DNA of 64,000 bases from Roseateles depolymerans (GTDB lineage Bacteria; Pseudomonadota; Gammaproteobacteria; Burkholderiales; Burkholderiaceae_C). Position numbers and translations under genes: made by a program. Shown piece by piece: positions 34,926 to 44,834 of this stretch (positions are counted from its first letter, which is position 1; each line of letters begins with the position of its first letter). The stretch is taken from NCBI RefSeq assembly GCF_003387155.1, contig NZ_QUMT01000005.1:62001-126000 (forward strand), read 5' to 3'. The notes beneath the pieces are model-generated. The model saw only the letters and a list, made by a program, of their open reading frames with translations. It was not told the DNA's origin and did not search any database.

Positions 34926-35702
34926 TTACAGGCGGCGGATCACAGCCGCCATCCGTCCGCCCGCGTGACCCTGGCTTTGCTCCCACCGATAGGAGAAAAA
35001 GCGGGAGGGCTCGCTGTACGTGCACCAGTGCCCGCCGTGGATTTCGGTCAGGCCCAGGGCCTGAAGGCGCTGCCGGGCGAGGCCCACCAGGTCGGCGCGC
35101 CAGCGCGGCTCGCCGGCCGCATTGGGCTGGAAGCGGAAATGCAGCTGGTCTTCCTGCTTGGGAGTCACCCCGAAGGCCTGCAGCACATCGGCCCCGACCT
35201 CGAACACGGACGGCCCGATGCAGGGCCCCATCCAGGCCTGCACGGCGCCGGGCTCGCTGCCGGTGGCCTCGCACAGGGCCAGCACGGTGTTCTCCAGCAC
35301 GCCGCCGGACAGACCGCGCCAGCCGGCATGCGCCGCCCCCACGCCGCCCGGCGCGGCGAACAGCACCGGCATGCAGTCGGCCGCCATCACCGCACAGGCC
35401 AGCGCGGGATCCAGGCTGATGCTGGCATCGGCCTGCTCCGGCTCGATGCCGGGCACCGCATGCGCAGCCGTCAGACGGATCACCCGCGTGCCATGCATCT
35501 GCTTGAGAAACACCGGCGTCGCGCCGATCGCTTCGCCCACCCGGCGCCGGTTCTCGGCCACCGCCGCAGGATCGTCTCCCACCGAACGGCCCAGGTTCAG
35601 GCTGCTGTAGCCGCCCTGGCTGACGCCACCCTGGCGGGTGGTCATGAAAGCCTGTGTCCCCGTCGCGCTCCACGAAGGGAGCAACCAATCATGAAGTTCC
35701 AT
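34926..35702 (-). CDS. pgeF: Laccase-domain protein (YfiH / PgeF, multicopper polyphenol oxidase-like)
   Basis: 258-residue member of the DUF152/YfiH family; in Escherichia coli the homologue is a peptidoglycan editing factor that removes wrongly incorporated amino acids. The metal-binding residues sit in LKQMHGTRVI (His), MAADCMPVL (Cys) and AAHAGWRGLSGG (His). The frame extends far upstream but homology starts at the ATG at 35702. The divergent Nudix gene begins 39 bp away. Confidence 0.9.
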   Translation of the reverse strand: MELHDWLLPSWSATGTQAFMTTRQGGVSQGGYSSLNLGRSVGDDPAAVAENRRRVGEAIGATPVFLKQMHGTRVIRLTAAHAVPGIEPEQADASISLDPALACAVMAADCMPVLFAAPGGVGAAHAGWRGLSGGVLENTVLALCEATGSEPGAVQAWMGPCIGPSVFEVGADVLQAFGVTPKQEDQLHFRFQPNAAGEPRWRADLVGLARQRLQALGLTEIHGGHWCTYSEPSRFFSYRWEQSQGHAGGRMAAVIRRL

Positions 35703-35741
35703 GCGGCCATGATGCCATGCGTGTCCCGCTACACTGGCCGC

Positions 35742-36290
35742 ATGTTCCAAACCCGGCGCTTCCAGCATTGCCCGGTCTGCGGCGGGCAGATCGAATACCG
35801 CATTCCTGCGGACGACAACCGTGAGCGGGCCACCTGTACCGTCTGCGGCACCATCCAGTACGAGAACCCGCTGAATGTGGTGGGGACGCTGCCGGTGTGG
35901 GGCGATCAGGTGCTGCTGTGCCGCCGGGCCATCGAGCCGCGGCTGGGCAAATGGACCCTGCCGGCCGGCTTCATGGAACTGGGCGAGACGCTGGCGCAAG
36001 GCGCGCAGCGGGAGACCGACGAAGAGGCCGGTGTCCAGATCGAGATGCAGGACCTGTATTGCGTGATGAACGTGGTGCGGGTCGGCCAGGTCCACCTGTT
36101 CTACCGGGCCCGCATGCTGGCGCCGGACTGCGACCCGGGGCCGGAGACGCTGGAGGCCCGCCTGTTCCACGAGCATGAGGTGCCGTGGGACGAGCTGGCC
36201 TTCCACACCGTGCGGTATGCGCTGGAGCGGTTCTTCGAGGACCGCCGGCGCGGTCAGGGCTTCCCGCTGCACACGGCCGATATCGCCTGA
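35742..36290 (+). CDS. Nudix hydrolase with N-terminal zinc ribbon
   Basis: 182 residues. The N-terminus holds two CxxC pairs (CPVCGG and CTVCGT) forming a zinc ribbon; the Nudix box reads GFMELGETLAQGAQRETDEEAGV and fits GX5EX7REUXEEXGU. The enzyme likely hydrolyses a nucleoside diphosphate derivative (NADH, ADP-ribose or similar); substrate unknown. An in-frame ATG at 35691 is an alternative start. It is convergent with lapD. Confidence 0.9.
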   Translation: MFQTRRFQHCPVCGGQIEYRIPADDNRERATCTVCGTIQYENPLNVVGTLPVWGDQVLLCRRAIEPRLGKWTLPAGFMELGETLAQGAQRETDEEAGVQIEMQDLYCVMNVVRVGQVHLFYRARMLAPDCDPGPETLEARLFHEHEVPWDELAFHTVRYALERFFEDRRRGQGFPLHTADIA

Positions 36291-36305
36291 GCGGGCCTCG
36301 GCCGG

Positions 36306-36370
36306 CCTTTCAGGGCCGAAATGCCCAGCGCCCTTTCAGGGCCGAAACGCCCCGCGCCCTTTCAGGGCTT
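36306..36370. repeat. 26-bp tandem repeat at the lapD 3' end
   Basis: Two and a half copies of a 26-bp unit beginning CCTTTCAGGGC (units at 36306, 36332, 36358). The last copy contains the lapD stop codon. Each copy carries a small CCCT-TTC-AGGG hairpin that may end transcription in either direction. Confidence 0.85.
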
Positions 36371-38290
36371 GATGTCCTGCGCCGAAGCCCAGGGCCCGGT
36401 GATGCCGTCCAGCTCGCAGTCCCACAGCGCCTGCGCATCCAGGGCATCGGTCACGCCTTCGGCATAGACCTTCAGCGACAGGCTGCGCAGCATCACCACC
36501 AGGCTGCGGACGAAGGCGGCCCGGCCCGCGTCGCCGGAGATGCCGGAGACCACCGAGCTGTCCAGCTTCACGTAGTCCAGCCCGGCCTGGAAGAGCTTGT
36601 CGATCTGCGCCAGACCCGCGCCCGCATGCTCCAGGCCGAGTTGCACGCCCAGCGGGCGCAACTGGCGGCCCAGCTCCTGCAGCACCTCGAAGTGCTGCAC
36701 GGCCGCCGGCTCGGCCAGTTCCAGACCAATCGACCGGCGCACCGACGCGGGCGCCGACTGCACCAGTTCGCGGGCCCGCGCAATGAAGCTGCCGTCATTC
36801 AGCGAGGACGGCGCCACATTGACGCAGCGGGCGCGCTGGTCCTGCTGGATGGCCGCCAGTGCCAGGGCCAGCGCCTGCAGGTCGGCCTCGGCGCTGAGAC
36901 GATGGCGCAGCGCCAGCGGCAGCCAGCGGGCGGCCGGCTCGAATTCGCCCAGCGGGTTGAGCTTGAGCTGCAGCGGGCATTCCAGGTGCAGCACCTGGCG
37001 CTCGCGGCCGATCAGCGGGAATTCCAGCAGACGGCTGCGCTGATGCACCAGCGCATCGGAGATCAGCGCCCGCCAGGCGCGCTCGCCCTGGGCCACTTCC
37101 TCGGAAGGCGGGGCCTGGCGCAGCTCCAGCACCACGCCCTCGCCCTGCTCGGCCTGGGCCAGGGCCGCATCGGCGGCGGCGAACCAGGCGCTCATCGGCT
37201 GGTCACGCGGCAGTTCCACCGCACCCAGCGCCACGCCGATGCCGGGATCCACACCTTGCAGGCCCGCCCGCAGTGCATCGGCCAGCGCATTGGCCGTGTC
37301 ACCCACCACCTTGGGGGCGGGCAGCCACAGCGCAAAGTCCGACCCATTCAGGCGCCCGGCCAGGCAGCCCCGCACCTGCTCCGGATACACCCGCAGGGCC
37401 TGCGCCATGGCCAGCAGGGCCTGGTCGGTCCCACCGTGACCCAGACGCTGGTTGAGCCCCTGCAAATCCTTCAGCCGCAGCAGCACCAGGCCGGCGCGCA
37501 GCGGACCATCGTCCCGCTCCAGCGCGGAGCTGAGTTCAGCCACGAACTGACGACGGTGCGACAGCCCGGTCAGCTCGTCACACAGCAGCTGATGGTGCAG
37601 CGTGCGCAGCTGTTCGGCCTGGGCCTCGAACATCTGGCGGGTGCGCACCACCATCGCATTCATCGCGCGGGTGAGCTTGCGCATTTCCGGCACGCGCGGC
37701 TCCATCACGGTCTCGAAGCGACCTTCGGTCACGCCCTCGGCCTGGCGCACGGCGGTGTCCACCGGACGGCGCAGGCGGGCCAGCACCAGGGCCGCCGCCA
37801 CGCCGGTGACCCCACCCACCAGCAGCAGCCACAGGGTGGAGCGCACCGTGGCCTTCCACAGGGCCTCATGCACATAGCCGGTCTGGCCGCGGACTTCCAC
37901 TTCGCCCACCGCTCGCCAGCCGTCGGACACCTTGGCCTGGCCCGGCGCCACATTCAGCGGCAGCAAGGCCACGAACCAGGCAGGCGCGCTGGTGGGCCGG
38001 GTGTTGTCCTGATGGCGCTCGAAGACGGCCTTGCCCTGGCCATTGCGCCAGCGCACGCTGTCATAGGCGCCGGCATCGAACTGCGCCGAGATCAGCAGCG
38101 ACATGAGTTCCACGTCGCCCTTCTGCTGGGACAGGGCCAGCGCCAGCGCATTGGCGTTGTCGTTGTTCTTGAGCTGGGCCTGGGTCTGCAGCAGCTCGCG
38201 CAGGGACCAGGTGCTCACGGCCACGCCGCCCAGCACGGACGCCAGCACCGCGCCCAGCACCAGGCACCAGATTTGTCGGATCAGGGACAT
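36362..38290 (-). CDS. lapD: LapD-like c-di-GMP receptor (degenerate GGDEF-EAL)
   Basis: Inner-membrane receptor that binds c-di-GMP through a dead EAL domain and then sequesters the periplasmic protease LapG, stabilising a surface adhesin. 642 residues: TM1 (about 7-28), periplasmic LapD_MoxY_N domain (LRELLQTQAQLKNNDNANAL and GYVHEALWKATV), TM2 (about 150-172), HAMP, degenerate GGDEF (NGSDF in place of GGEEF) and EAL domain (EFPL in place of EAL). Both active sites look lost, as in Pseudomonas LapD. GGAGAA precedes the ATG. lapG lies 64 bp upstream, almost certainly in the same transcript. Confidence 0.9.
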   Translation of the reverse strand: MSLIRQIWCLVLGAVLASVLGGVAVSTWSLRELLQTQAQLKNNDNANALALALSQQKGDVELMSLLISAQFDAGAYDSVRWRNGQGKAVFERHQDNTRPTSAPAWFVALLPLNVAPGQAKVSDGWRAVGEVEVRGQTGYVHEALWKATVRSTLWLLLVGGVTGVAAALVLARLRRPVDTAVRQAEGVTEGRFETVMEPRVPEMRKLTRAMNAMVVRTRQMFEAQAEQLRTLHHQLLCDELTGLSHRRQFVAELSSALERDDGPLRAGLVLLRLKDLQGLNQRLGHGGTDQALLAMAQALRVYPEQVRGCLAGRLNGSDFALWLPAPKVVGDTANALADALRAGLQGVDPGIGVALGAVELPRDQPMSAWFAAADAALAQAEQGEGVVLELRQAPPSEEVAQGERAWRALISDALVHQRSRLLEFPLIGRERQVLHLECPLQLKLNPLGEFEPAARWLPLALRHRLSAEADLQALALALAAIQQDQRARCVNVAPSSLNDGSFIARARELVQSAPASVRRSIGLELAEPAAVQHFEVLQELGRQLRPLGVQLGLEHAGAGLAQIDKLFQAGLDYVKLDSSVVSGISGDAGRAAFVRSLVVMLRSLSLKVYAEGVTDALDAQALWDCELDGITGPWASAQDIKP

Positions 38291-38354
38291 GGGCTGGATT
38301 CTCCCCTGTCCAGGACGGCTTTTTTCTGCGGTCTTCCCTGCTGTCTTGTCATCA

Positions 38355-39065
38355 TCAGAACCCCTCCTCCTTGGCCTTGGCCAGCAAATCCCGCCACAAC
38401 GACAGCCGCACCAGCGGATTGCCCGCGGTGGTGCCGCCCACGCCGGTCCACAGACCCTCGCCGTTGAAACTGAAGACAGGGGTCAGGTCATTGCGCTGGG
38501 ACGCCGCACGGATCTCCGGATTGATATTGTCCAGAATCAGTGGCTCCGATTCCGGGTCCGGGTAGTACGCCAGCACCATGTGCGCCTGGCTGCGTCCCTG
38601 GAATTGAGCCCGGACGTAGACCATGCGCAGTCGCGGCTGCGGCACGCCCGCCGCCAGAAGGCTCATGTATTTGGCGATTGCATAGTCCTCGCAATCCCCC
38701 CGGCCCTTGTCCAGCAGCTCCAGCGGCGTGGCCCAGTAGTCGATCACACCCCACACCTCCGTGTCATCCCGAAAGGCGATGCGCTGATTGAAAAAGTTGT
38801 TGACGACTGTGAGCCGCTGTCGCTCCTGGGGCAGCGCGCCGGCCCGCTGCACCATCTGGATCATGGCGCGCACCTCGTTCAAGGTGCGCGGTGATCGCGC
38901 AGCGGCGGCCGCCTCCAGCTTCTCGCGGTCCCAGCCCGGCGACGGGTCGGCCCGCAGGGGCAAGTCCGCCCAAACGCCCAGAAGCACCGCGCAGCCGAGC
39001 ACCGCCAGGCCCTTGCGGGCGCGGCGGGACAGCTGACAGGCCAGCAGGCGGGTCGGATTCAACAT
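38355..39065 (-). CDS. lapG: LapG-like transglutaminase-like cysteine protease
   Basis: Periplasmic Ca-dependent protease that cleaves the N-terminus of a LapA-type adhesin at a di-alanine site when c-di-GMP is low. 236 residues: signal/anchor segment (about residues 15-38), then the BTLCP fold with catalytic Cys in GDCEDYA, His in AHMVLAYY and Asp in ILDNINPEI. The start at 39065 gives a good signal peptide; the long open frame upstream is not homologous. Paired with lapD downstream. The adhesin substrate and its type I secretion genes are not in this window. Confidence 0.92.
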   Translation of the reverse strand: MLNPTRLLACQLSRRARKGLAVLGCAVLLGVWADLPLRADPSPGWDREKLEAAAAARSPRTLNEVRAMIQMVQRAGALPQERQRLTVVNNFFNQRIAFRDDTEVWGVIDYWATPLELLDKGRGDCEDYAIAKYMSLLAAGVPQPRLRMVYVRAQFQGRSQAHMVLAYYPDPESEPLILDNINPEIRAASQRNDLTPVFSFNGEGLWTGVGGTTAGNPLVRLSLWRDLLAKAKEEGF

Positions 39066-39197
39066 GCGCTGCAATGTATCTGTATCAGAAGGTATCCCCG
39101 GGCGAAGAGCGACGAGGGCGGGAACAAGCGGCAATTTGCCGCAGCGCTTGTGCCGGGGGGCCGGATACCGGACGAGATAATCTGCAACACAAGCATC

Positions 39198-40067
39198 ATG
39201 AAGACACAAGCCGTCCACCAGGAACTGGACCGCGCCCGGGCCACCGGTCCGCTGCGCCAGATCCAGATTCCCCCTTGCCCCGAACTGCTGACCCGCCTGC
39301 GGGCAGCGATGACGGCCCATCCCCATCCGGACCTGGAGGAAGTGGGCCGCATTGCCGCTGCCGACGTGGCCATGTCCGCCACGCTTTTGCGGGTGGCCAA
39401 CAGTCCGCTGCATCTGGTGGCAGGCCATGTGCCTTGCACCACCGTCGGGCAGGCCATGTACCGCATCGGCCTGGACGAAAGCGCCCGGCTGATGCAGGCC
39501 TTCCTGGTGCGGCACGCGATTCCGGTCAACAGCCCGCATCTGTCGCGCTTCTGGCAGCGGTCCACCAAGCGGGCGGTCGCCATGGCGTTCATCGCCAGGC
39601 AGTTGCCCGGCATGCAGGTCGACCTGGCCTATGGCTACGGCCTGTTCTGCCATGTGGGCATGCCGGTGCTGCTGCAGAGCGTGCGCGGCTACGGCGCCAC
39701 CATGGTGGAAGCCGGCGCCCGGATCGACCGGCCCTACATTGCCACCGAAAACGCCAATCACCGCACCGACCATGCGGTCGTGGGCGCACTGGTGGTGAAG
39801 GTGTGGCATCTGGCGCCGGAGCTGATGATGGCCATCCGCCTGCATCACGACTTCGACGCCCTCGGCGACGACAGCGTGGAGCCGGAAGTGCGCAGCCTGA
39901 TTGCCGCGGGCGTGATTGCCGAGCACCTGATGCGCCAGCATGAAGGGCTGGACGAAGATGCGGACTGGGCGGCCAACCGCGAAGCGGCGCTGGCCTGGCT
40001 GCACCTGACGCACGAGGACCTGGAGCACTGGGACGAAACGCTGCGTCCCCTGCTCGACGAAGCCTGA
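39198..40067 (+). CDS. HDOD-domain signalling protein
   Basis: 289 residues. An HDOD domain (a catalytically dead HD-related fold) covers about residues 12-220: IQIPPCPELLTRL, VANSPLHLV, VGQAMYRIGLDES and AYGYGLFCHVGMPVLL. Such proteins act in signalling, motility and stress control, often bound to c-di-GMP networks, which fits the neighbouring lapDG. Divergent from lapG by 132 bp. A 16-codon in-frame extension upstream is possible. Confidence 0.88.
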   Translation: MKTQAVHQELDRARATGPLRQIQIPPCPELLTRLRAAMTAHPHPDLEEVGRIAAADVAMSATLLRVANSPLHLVAGHVPCTTVGQAMYRIGLDESARLMQAFLVRHAIPVNSPHLSRFWQRSTKRAVAMAFIARQLPGMQVDLAYGYGLFCHVGMPVLLQSVRGYGATMVEAGARIDRPYIATENANHRTDHAVVGALVVKVWHLAPELMMAIRLHHDFDALGDDSVEPEVRSLIAAGVIAEHLMRQHEGLDEDADWAANREAALAWLHLTHEDLEHWDETLRPLLDEA

Positions 40068-40068
40068 C

Positions 40069-40102
40069 GACGGCGCGCGCCGGGCGTCACCGCGGCGCCG
40101 TC
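40069..40102. terminator. Hairpin between convergent HDOD and OCD-family genes
   Basis: 8-bp stem GACGGCGC / GCGCCGTC with a long loop, located exactly between two convergent stop codons. No T-run, so it is a weak bidirectional terminator at best. Confidence 0.45.
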
Positions 40103-41027
40103 ATCGCTGATGCACCGCCACGCGGGCGGCGGCCAGATCCCAGCGGGCGCAGCCCACGCTCTTGAAGACGCGGGTGCGGCCGTCCTCCAGCGGCTGCTGT
40201 CCCAGCACCAGGTCCTCCAGGGAGGCCTGCGGCTGGAACAGCCCCGCCGCCATCAGGTCCCCGGCTTCGGCCTGGGCACCGACCGGGTCGTCCACCCAGA
40301 CCTGGGCCTCGCGGACGAGCTCCGGTGGCAGTTCCACCATGTCCTCGCGGAAGGCGCCGACGCCGACCACCAGTGCCCCTTCGCCCACGCCCGGCCGCAG
40401 CACCGGCACACGGCTGGTGGTGGCGCAGATGATCAGGTCCCAGTCATGGCGGCTCTGCGATTCGGGCGGCAGCGGCTCCACGCCCAGCGACTCCACGAAG
40501 GCAGGCACCTGCTGGTGACCCTGCACATGAATGGTGGCCTGCGGATGCAGGGCCTGCAGCGCCTGCACATGGCTGTGGGCCTGGACCCCGCCGCCCACCA
40601 CCAGCACCCGCCGCGGCACGCGACGGGCCAGATGCTTGACGGCCAGCATCGTGACGGCGGCCGTCCGGCGGGCCGTGAGCGTGGGCCCGTCCAGCACGGC
40701 CAGGCGCTGGCCGGTGCGGCTGTCCAGGGCAACGACCTCTCCGGAAATGGTGGGCAGACCCAGCGCCGCATTGAGCGGATGCACGCTGACCAGCTTGGTG
40801 ATGGTCAGCGTGTCGCTCATGCAGGGCATGACCAGCAGCACGCCGTCCTGGCGCAGCGGCAGCACCTGTCGCGGCGGGCAGATCAGCCGCCCCTCGTGAT
40901 GCTCGCGGCAGACCTGCGCCACTTCGTCCATCAGCAGGGCCCAGGGCAAGGCCCGGGCGGTGGCAGGACCATCGAGCATGCGAAGGCCGGGCAACTGCGT
41001 GGGGTCGGTGGTCATGGGCACAAGCAT
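40101..41027 (-). CDS. Ornithine cyclodeaminase / mu-crystallin family protein
   Basis: 308-residue NAD(P)-binding enzyme of the ornithine cyclodeaminase family; many members act as delta1-pyrroline-2-carboxylate or delta1-piperideine-2-carboxylate reductases in D-amino acid or hydroxyproline catabolism. Cofactor motif VLVVGGGVQAHSHVQAL in the Rossmann domain, preceded by the family segment TARRTAAVTMLAVKHLA. An ATG at 41015 (MTTDP) is a second possible start. It follows the PDH operon terminator, so it has its own promoter. Confidence 0.85.
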   Translation of the reverse strand: MLVPMTTDPTQLPGLRMLDGPATARALPWALLMDEVAQVCREHHEGRLICPPRQVLPLRQDGVLLVMPCMSDTLTITKLVSVHPLNAALGLPTISGEVVALDSRTGQRLAVLDGPTLTARRTAAVTMLAVKHLARRVPRRVLVVGGGVQAHSHVQALQALHPQATIHVQGHQQVPAFVESLGVEPLPPESQSRHDWDLIICATTSRVPVLRPGVGEGALVVGVGAFREDMVELPPELVREAQVWVDDPVGAQAEAGDLMAAGLFQPQASLEDLVLGQQPLEDGRTRVFKSVGCARWDLAAARVAVHQR

Positions 41028-41077
41028 ATCGAGGAGCAGCGCGTCGGCCTATGGTCACGGCCTGGGGGTTTGCGAGA

Positions 41078-41110
41078 AGAAAAAAAGCCCGGCCAACAGA
41101 GCCGGGCTTT
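41078..41110 (-). terminator. Intrinsic terminator of the PDH operon
   Basis: Read on the minus strand: 10-bp stem AAAGCCCGGC / GCCGGGCTTT with a 7-nt loop followed by a T-rich tract, 37 bp beyond the lpdA stop. Confidence 0.92.
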
Positions 41111-41146
41111 CGGGGCCGTCAGGGCCATGCGCTCAGCGAGCGACCG

Positions 41147-43003
41147 TCATTTGCGAGCCGGCGGCACGTCGGTGCAGGACCCGTGCGCCACTTCCGCCGC
41201 CAGCCCGATGCTTTCGCCCAGGGTCGGATGCGGGTGGATGGTCTTGCCGATGTCCACCGCGTCGGCGCCCATCTCGATGGCCAGCGCGATCTCGCCGATC
41301 ATGTCGCCGGCATGGGTGCCGACGATGCCGCCACCGATGATGCGATGCGTCTCTTCATCGAACAGCAGCTTGGTGAAGCCTTCATCGCGGTTGTTGGCAA
41401 TGGCGCGGCCCGATGCATTCCAGGGCAGCAGGCCCTTCTTGTACTTGATGCCTCGAGCCTTGGCCTCGTCTTCGGTGATGCCCACCCAGGCCACTTCCGG
41501 ATCGGTGTAGGCCACGCTGGGGATGACGCGGGCATCGAAGCGGGACTTGGCCAGGGCCTCGTCGCCGAGCAGCTCGCCGGCGATGACTTCCGCCGCCACG
41601 TGGCCTTCATGCACCGCCTTGTGCGCCAGCATCGGCTGGCCGACCAGGTCGCCGATGGCAAACACGTTGGGCACGTTGGTGCGCATCTGCACGTCCACCG
41701 GGATGAAGCCGCGGTCGGTCACCACCACACCGGCCTTGTCCGCACCGATCTTCTTGCCGTTGGGGCTGCGGCCCACGGCCTGCAGCACCAGGTCGTACAC
41801 CTGCGGTTCCTTCGGCGCGCCCTCGCCTTCGAAGGTCACCTTGATGCCTTCGGGCGTGGCCTCGGCCGACACCGTCTTGGTGTTCAGCATGATGTTGTCG
41901 AAGCGCGGCGCATTCATCTTCTGCCACACCTTGACCAGGTCGCGGTCCGCGCCGGTCATCAGCGTGGGCAGCATCTCCACCACGTCCAGGCGGGCGCCCA
42001 GGGTGGAGTACACCGTGCCCATTTCCAGGCCGATGATGCCGCCGCCCACGATCAGCATGCGCTTGGGCTTGGCCGTCAGCTCAAGCGCGCCGGTCGAGTC
42101 GATCACCCGCGGGTCGTTCGGCATGAAGGGCAGGCGCACCGCCTGCGACCCTGCCGCCAGGATGATCTTCTTGAACTTCAGCGTCTGCGTCTTGCCGCTG
42201 CGCTCCTGCCCGGTGCCGCTGGTCTCCTCGACCGACAGGTGATGGGCGTCGAGCAACTGGCCGTAGCCCCGCACCACGGTGACCTTGCGCATCTTGGACA
42301 TCATGTCCAGGCCCTTGGTCAGCTTGCCCACCACCTTCTGCTTGTGGGCCAGCAGCTTGGGCAGCTCCACCGTGGGTTCGGCATAGGCCACGCCCAGGTC
42401 GGCGAAATGCTTGACCTCGTCCATGACCGCCGCCACATGCAGCAGGGCCTTGGATGGGATGCAGCCGACGTTCAGGCAAACCCCGCCCAGCGTCGCATAA
42501 CGCTCGACCAGGGCCACCTTCAGCCCCAGGTCCGCGGCGCGGAAAGCGGCCGAGTAGCCGCCCGGGCCGCTGCCCAGGACGATGAGGTCGAATTCGGCGT
42601 CGGCGCTGCCGGTGTAGGTGGCGGCCTGTGGGGCCGGACCTGCAGCGGGAGCAGCGGTCGGCTGGGCCGGCGCTGTGGCGGGGGCCGGTGCTGCAGCAGC
42701 CGCTGCGGGTGCGGGTGAGCCTGCGGGTGCGGGTGCGGGTGCCGCAGGCGCCGGTGCGGCAGCTGCATCACTCTCCAGCGTGACCAGCAGGTCGCCCTGG
42801 TTGATCTTGTCGCCCAGCTTGACCTTGAGCTCCTTGACCACGCCAGCGGCCGACGACGGAATCTCCATCGATGCCTTGTCGCTTTCCACCGTCACCAGGC
42901 TCTGTTCCGCCTTGATGGTGTCGCCCGGCTTGACCAGGACTTCGATGATCGCAACGTCCTTGAAATCGCCAATGTCAGGGACTTTGACTTCTACCAATGC
43001 CAT
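41147..43003 (-). CDS. lpdA: Dihydrolipoyl dehydrogenase (E3) with N-terminal lipoyl domain
   Basis: Re-oxidises the lipoyl groups of the pyruvate dehydrogenase complex with NAD. 618 residues, longer than usual because a lipoyl domain (1-80, lipoyl-Lys43 in VESDKASM) and an Ala/Pro linker (80-125) precede the flavoprotein. Redox-active disulfide in [16 protein letters not shown]-binding [13 protein letters not shown]-binding [10 protein letters not shown], and the C-terminal HPHPTLGE with the catalytic His-Glu pair. An E3 with its own lipoyl domain is known in Burkholderiales and Neisseria. Last gene of aceE-aceF-lpdA. Confidence 0.96.
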   Translation of the reverse strand: MALVEVKVPDIGDFKDVAIIEVLVKPGDTIKAEQSLVTVESDKASMEIPSSAAGVVKELKVKLGDKINQGDLLVTLESDAAAAPAPAAPAPAPAGSPAPAAAAAAPAPATAPAQPTAAPAAGPAPQAATYTGSADAEFDLIVLGSGPGGYSAAFRAADLGLKVALVERYATLGGVCLNVGCIPSKALLHVAAVMDEVKHFADLGVAYAEPTVELPKLLAHKQKVVGKLTKGLDMMSKMRKVTVVRGYGQLLDAHHLSVEETSGTGQERSGKTQTLKFKKIILAAGSQAVRLPFMPNDPRVIDSTGALELTAKPKRMLIVGGGIIGLEMGTVYSTLGARLDVVEMLPTLMTGADRDLVKVWQKMNAPRFDNIMLNTKTVSAEATPEGIKVTFEGEGAPKEPQVYDLVLQAVGRSPNGKKIGADKAGVVVTDRGFIPVDVQMRTNVPNVFAIGDLVGQPMLAHKAVHEGHVAAEVIAGELLGDEALAKSRFDARVIPSVAYTDPEVAWVGITEDEAKARGIKYKKGLLPWNASGRAIANNRDEGFTKLLFDEETHRIIGGGIVGTHAGDMIGEIALAIEMGADAVDIGKTIHPHPTLGESIGLAAEVAHGSCTDVPPARK

Positions 43004-43016
43004 AGCTGTCTCTCTT

Positions 43017-44726
43017 TCAGAGGACGATGCGACGGAAGTCCGCCAGCAGTTGAGCGAAGTAGACGTTGAAGCGGGCCGCGGCCGCGCCGTCGATGACGCG
43101 GTGGTCCCAGCTCAGCGACAGCGGCAGGATCAGGCGCGGCACGAACTGCTGGCCGTCCCACACCGGACGGGTCACGCTCTTGCACACCCCCATGATCGCG
43201 ACTTCCGGCGCATTGATGATGGGCGTGAAGTAGGTGCCGCCGATGCCGCCCAGCGACGAGATGGAGAAGCAGCCGCCGGTCATGTCGGCCGGGGCCAGCT
43301 TGCCGTCGCGCGCCTTCTTGGCCAGCTCGGACATTTCCTGGCTGATCTGGAAGATGCCCTTCTTGTCGGCATCGCGGATCACCGGAACCACCAGCCCGTT
43401 GGGCGTGTCCGCCGCAAAGCCGATGTGGAAGTAGTTCTTCAGCACCAGTTGGGCGGTGTCGCCCGTGCCGTCCAGCGAGGCATTGAACTCGGGGAACTTC
43501 TTCAGCGCCGCGACCGTTGCCTTGATCATGAAGGCCAGCATCGTCACCTTCACGCCGGACTTCTCGTTTTCCTTGTTCAGTTGAACGCGGAAGGCTTCCA
43601 GCTCGGTGATGTCCGCATCTTCATGGTTGGTGACATGCGGAATGGTGACCCAGTTGCGGTGCAGGTTGGCGCCGCTGATCTTCTTGATGCGCGAGAGGTC
43701 CTTGCGCTCGACCGGGCCAAACTTCTCGAAGTCAACCTTGGGCCAGGGCAGCAGGCCGGGGAAGGCGCCGCCGGTGCCACCCGCGGGAGCGGCGGCCTTC
43801 TGGGCGACGGTCTGCACCGAGCCGGCCATGACGGCCTTGACGAAGCCCTGCACGTCCGATTCGGTGATCCGGCCCTTGGGACCGGAGCCCTTGACCTCTT
43901 CCAGCGGCACGCCGAGTTCACGCGCCAGCTTGCGGATGCTGGGCGAGGCGTGCGGCAACTGGCCCTTGGGCGCAGTGGGTTCGTGCGGGGGCAGTGCGGC
44001 GGTCGGGACCTGGCGGTCGGCCGGCGCTGCCGCCTGTGCAGCAGCTGGAGCGGCCGGGGCCGGTGCGCTGGCGGTGGCTGCTGCGGGAGCAGCCGCTGCG
44101 GCGGCGGGCGCCGGAGCCGCTGCACCGCCAGTGGCTTCGATCACCGCGATGGCCGTGCCCTTGGCGACCTTGTCGCCCAGCTTGACCTTGAGCTCCTTGA
44201 CCACGCCGGCATGCGAGGACGGGATCTCCATCGACGCCTTGTCGCTTTCGACGGTGATCAGGCTCTGCTCGACCTTGACGGTGTCGCCGACCTTGACCAG
44301 CACTTCGATCACGGCCACTTCGTCGAAGTCGCCGATGTCGGGGATCACGACGGTGACGGGACCGGCGGATGCGGGGGCGGACGCAGCCGGTGCGGCAGCA
44401 GGCGCGGGTGCGGCGGCAGCGGCCGGTGCCGGCGCTGCTGCAGCGGGGGCTGCTGCGGGAGCGGGAGCGGGTGCGGCGGCACCAGCGTCCGCTGCTTCCA
44501 GCACCAGGATCACGGCGCCTTCAGCGACCTTGTCGCCGAGCTTGACCTTGAGTTCCTTGACCACGCCGGCATGCGAGGAGGGAATCTCCATCGATGCCTT
44601 GTCACTTTCCACCGTGATCAGGCTCTGCTCTGCCTTCACCGTGTCGCCGGGCTTGACCAGCAGTTCGATGATCGCGACTTCAGAGAAGTCGCCGATATCG
44701 GGAACCTTGACCTCAACCAATGCCAT
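43017..44726 (-). CDS. aceF: Dihydrolipoamide acetyltransferase (E2) of pyruvate dehydrogenase
   Basis: Core of the PDH complex; transfers the acetyl group to CoA. 569 residues: two lipoyl domains (about 1-78 and 118-195, each with VESDKASM), Ala/Pro-rich linkers, peripheral subunit-binding domain ([19 protein letters not shown]) and a catalytic domain ending with [14 protein letters not shown] (catalytic His and Asp region). The lipoyl domains are nearly identical to each other and to that of lpdA at DNA level, so recombination within the operon is possible. Lies between aceE and lpdA; 13 bp separate it from lpdA. Confidence 0.96.
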   Translation of the reverse strand: MALVEVKVPDIGDFSEVAIIELLVKPGDTVKAEQSLITVESDKASMEIPSSHAGVVKELKVKLGDKVAEGAVILVLEAADAGAAAPAPAPAAAPAAAAPAPAAAAAPAPAAAPAASAPASAGPVTVVIPDIGDFDEVAVIEVLVKVGDTVKVEQSLITVESDKASMEIPSSHAGVVKELKVKLGDKVAKGTAIAVIEATGGAAAPAPAAAAAAPAAATASAPAPAAPAAAQAAAPADRQVPTAALPPHEPTAPKGQLPHASPSIRKLARELGVPLEEVKGSGPKGRITESDVQGFVKAVMAGSVQTVAQKAAAPAGGTGGAFPGLLPWPKVDFEKFGPVERKDLSRIKKISGANLHRNWVTIPHVTNHEDADITELEAFRVQLNKENEKSGVKVTMLAFMIKATVAALKKFPEFNASLDGTGDTAQLVLKNYFHIGFAADTPNGLVVPVIRDADKKGIFQISQEMSELAKKARDGKLAPADMTGGCFSISSLGGIGGTYFTPIINAPEVAIMGVCKSVTRPVWDGQQFVPRLILPLSLSWDHRVIDGAAAARFNVYFAQLLADFRRIVL

Positions 44727-44834
44727 GGGGATGTCTCCGGGAAATGTCGATTGCTGTGCGGGATGGCCCCTGCGGCCTGTGGGCCGGACGCCCGCCCGTC
44801 ATGGGAGGGCGCCGACACAGGCCGGCAGGAATGC

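Noticed and set aside
34926..36272. A single 448-residue protein with the laccase domain at its C-terminus
   Set aside because: The N-terminal part is antisense to the Nudix gene; homology begins at the ATG at 35702.
38355..40028. A 557-residue version of the LapG-like protease
   Set aside because: The extension is antisense to the HDOD gene; the signal peptide begins at 39065.
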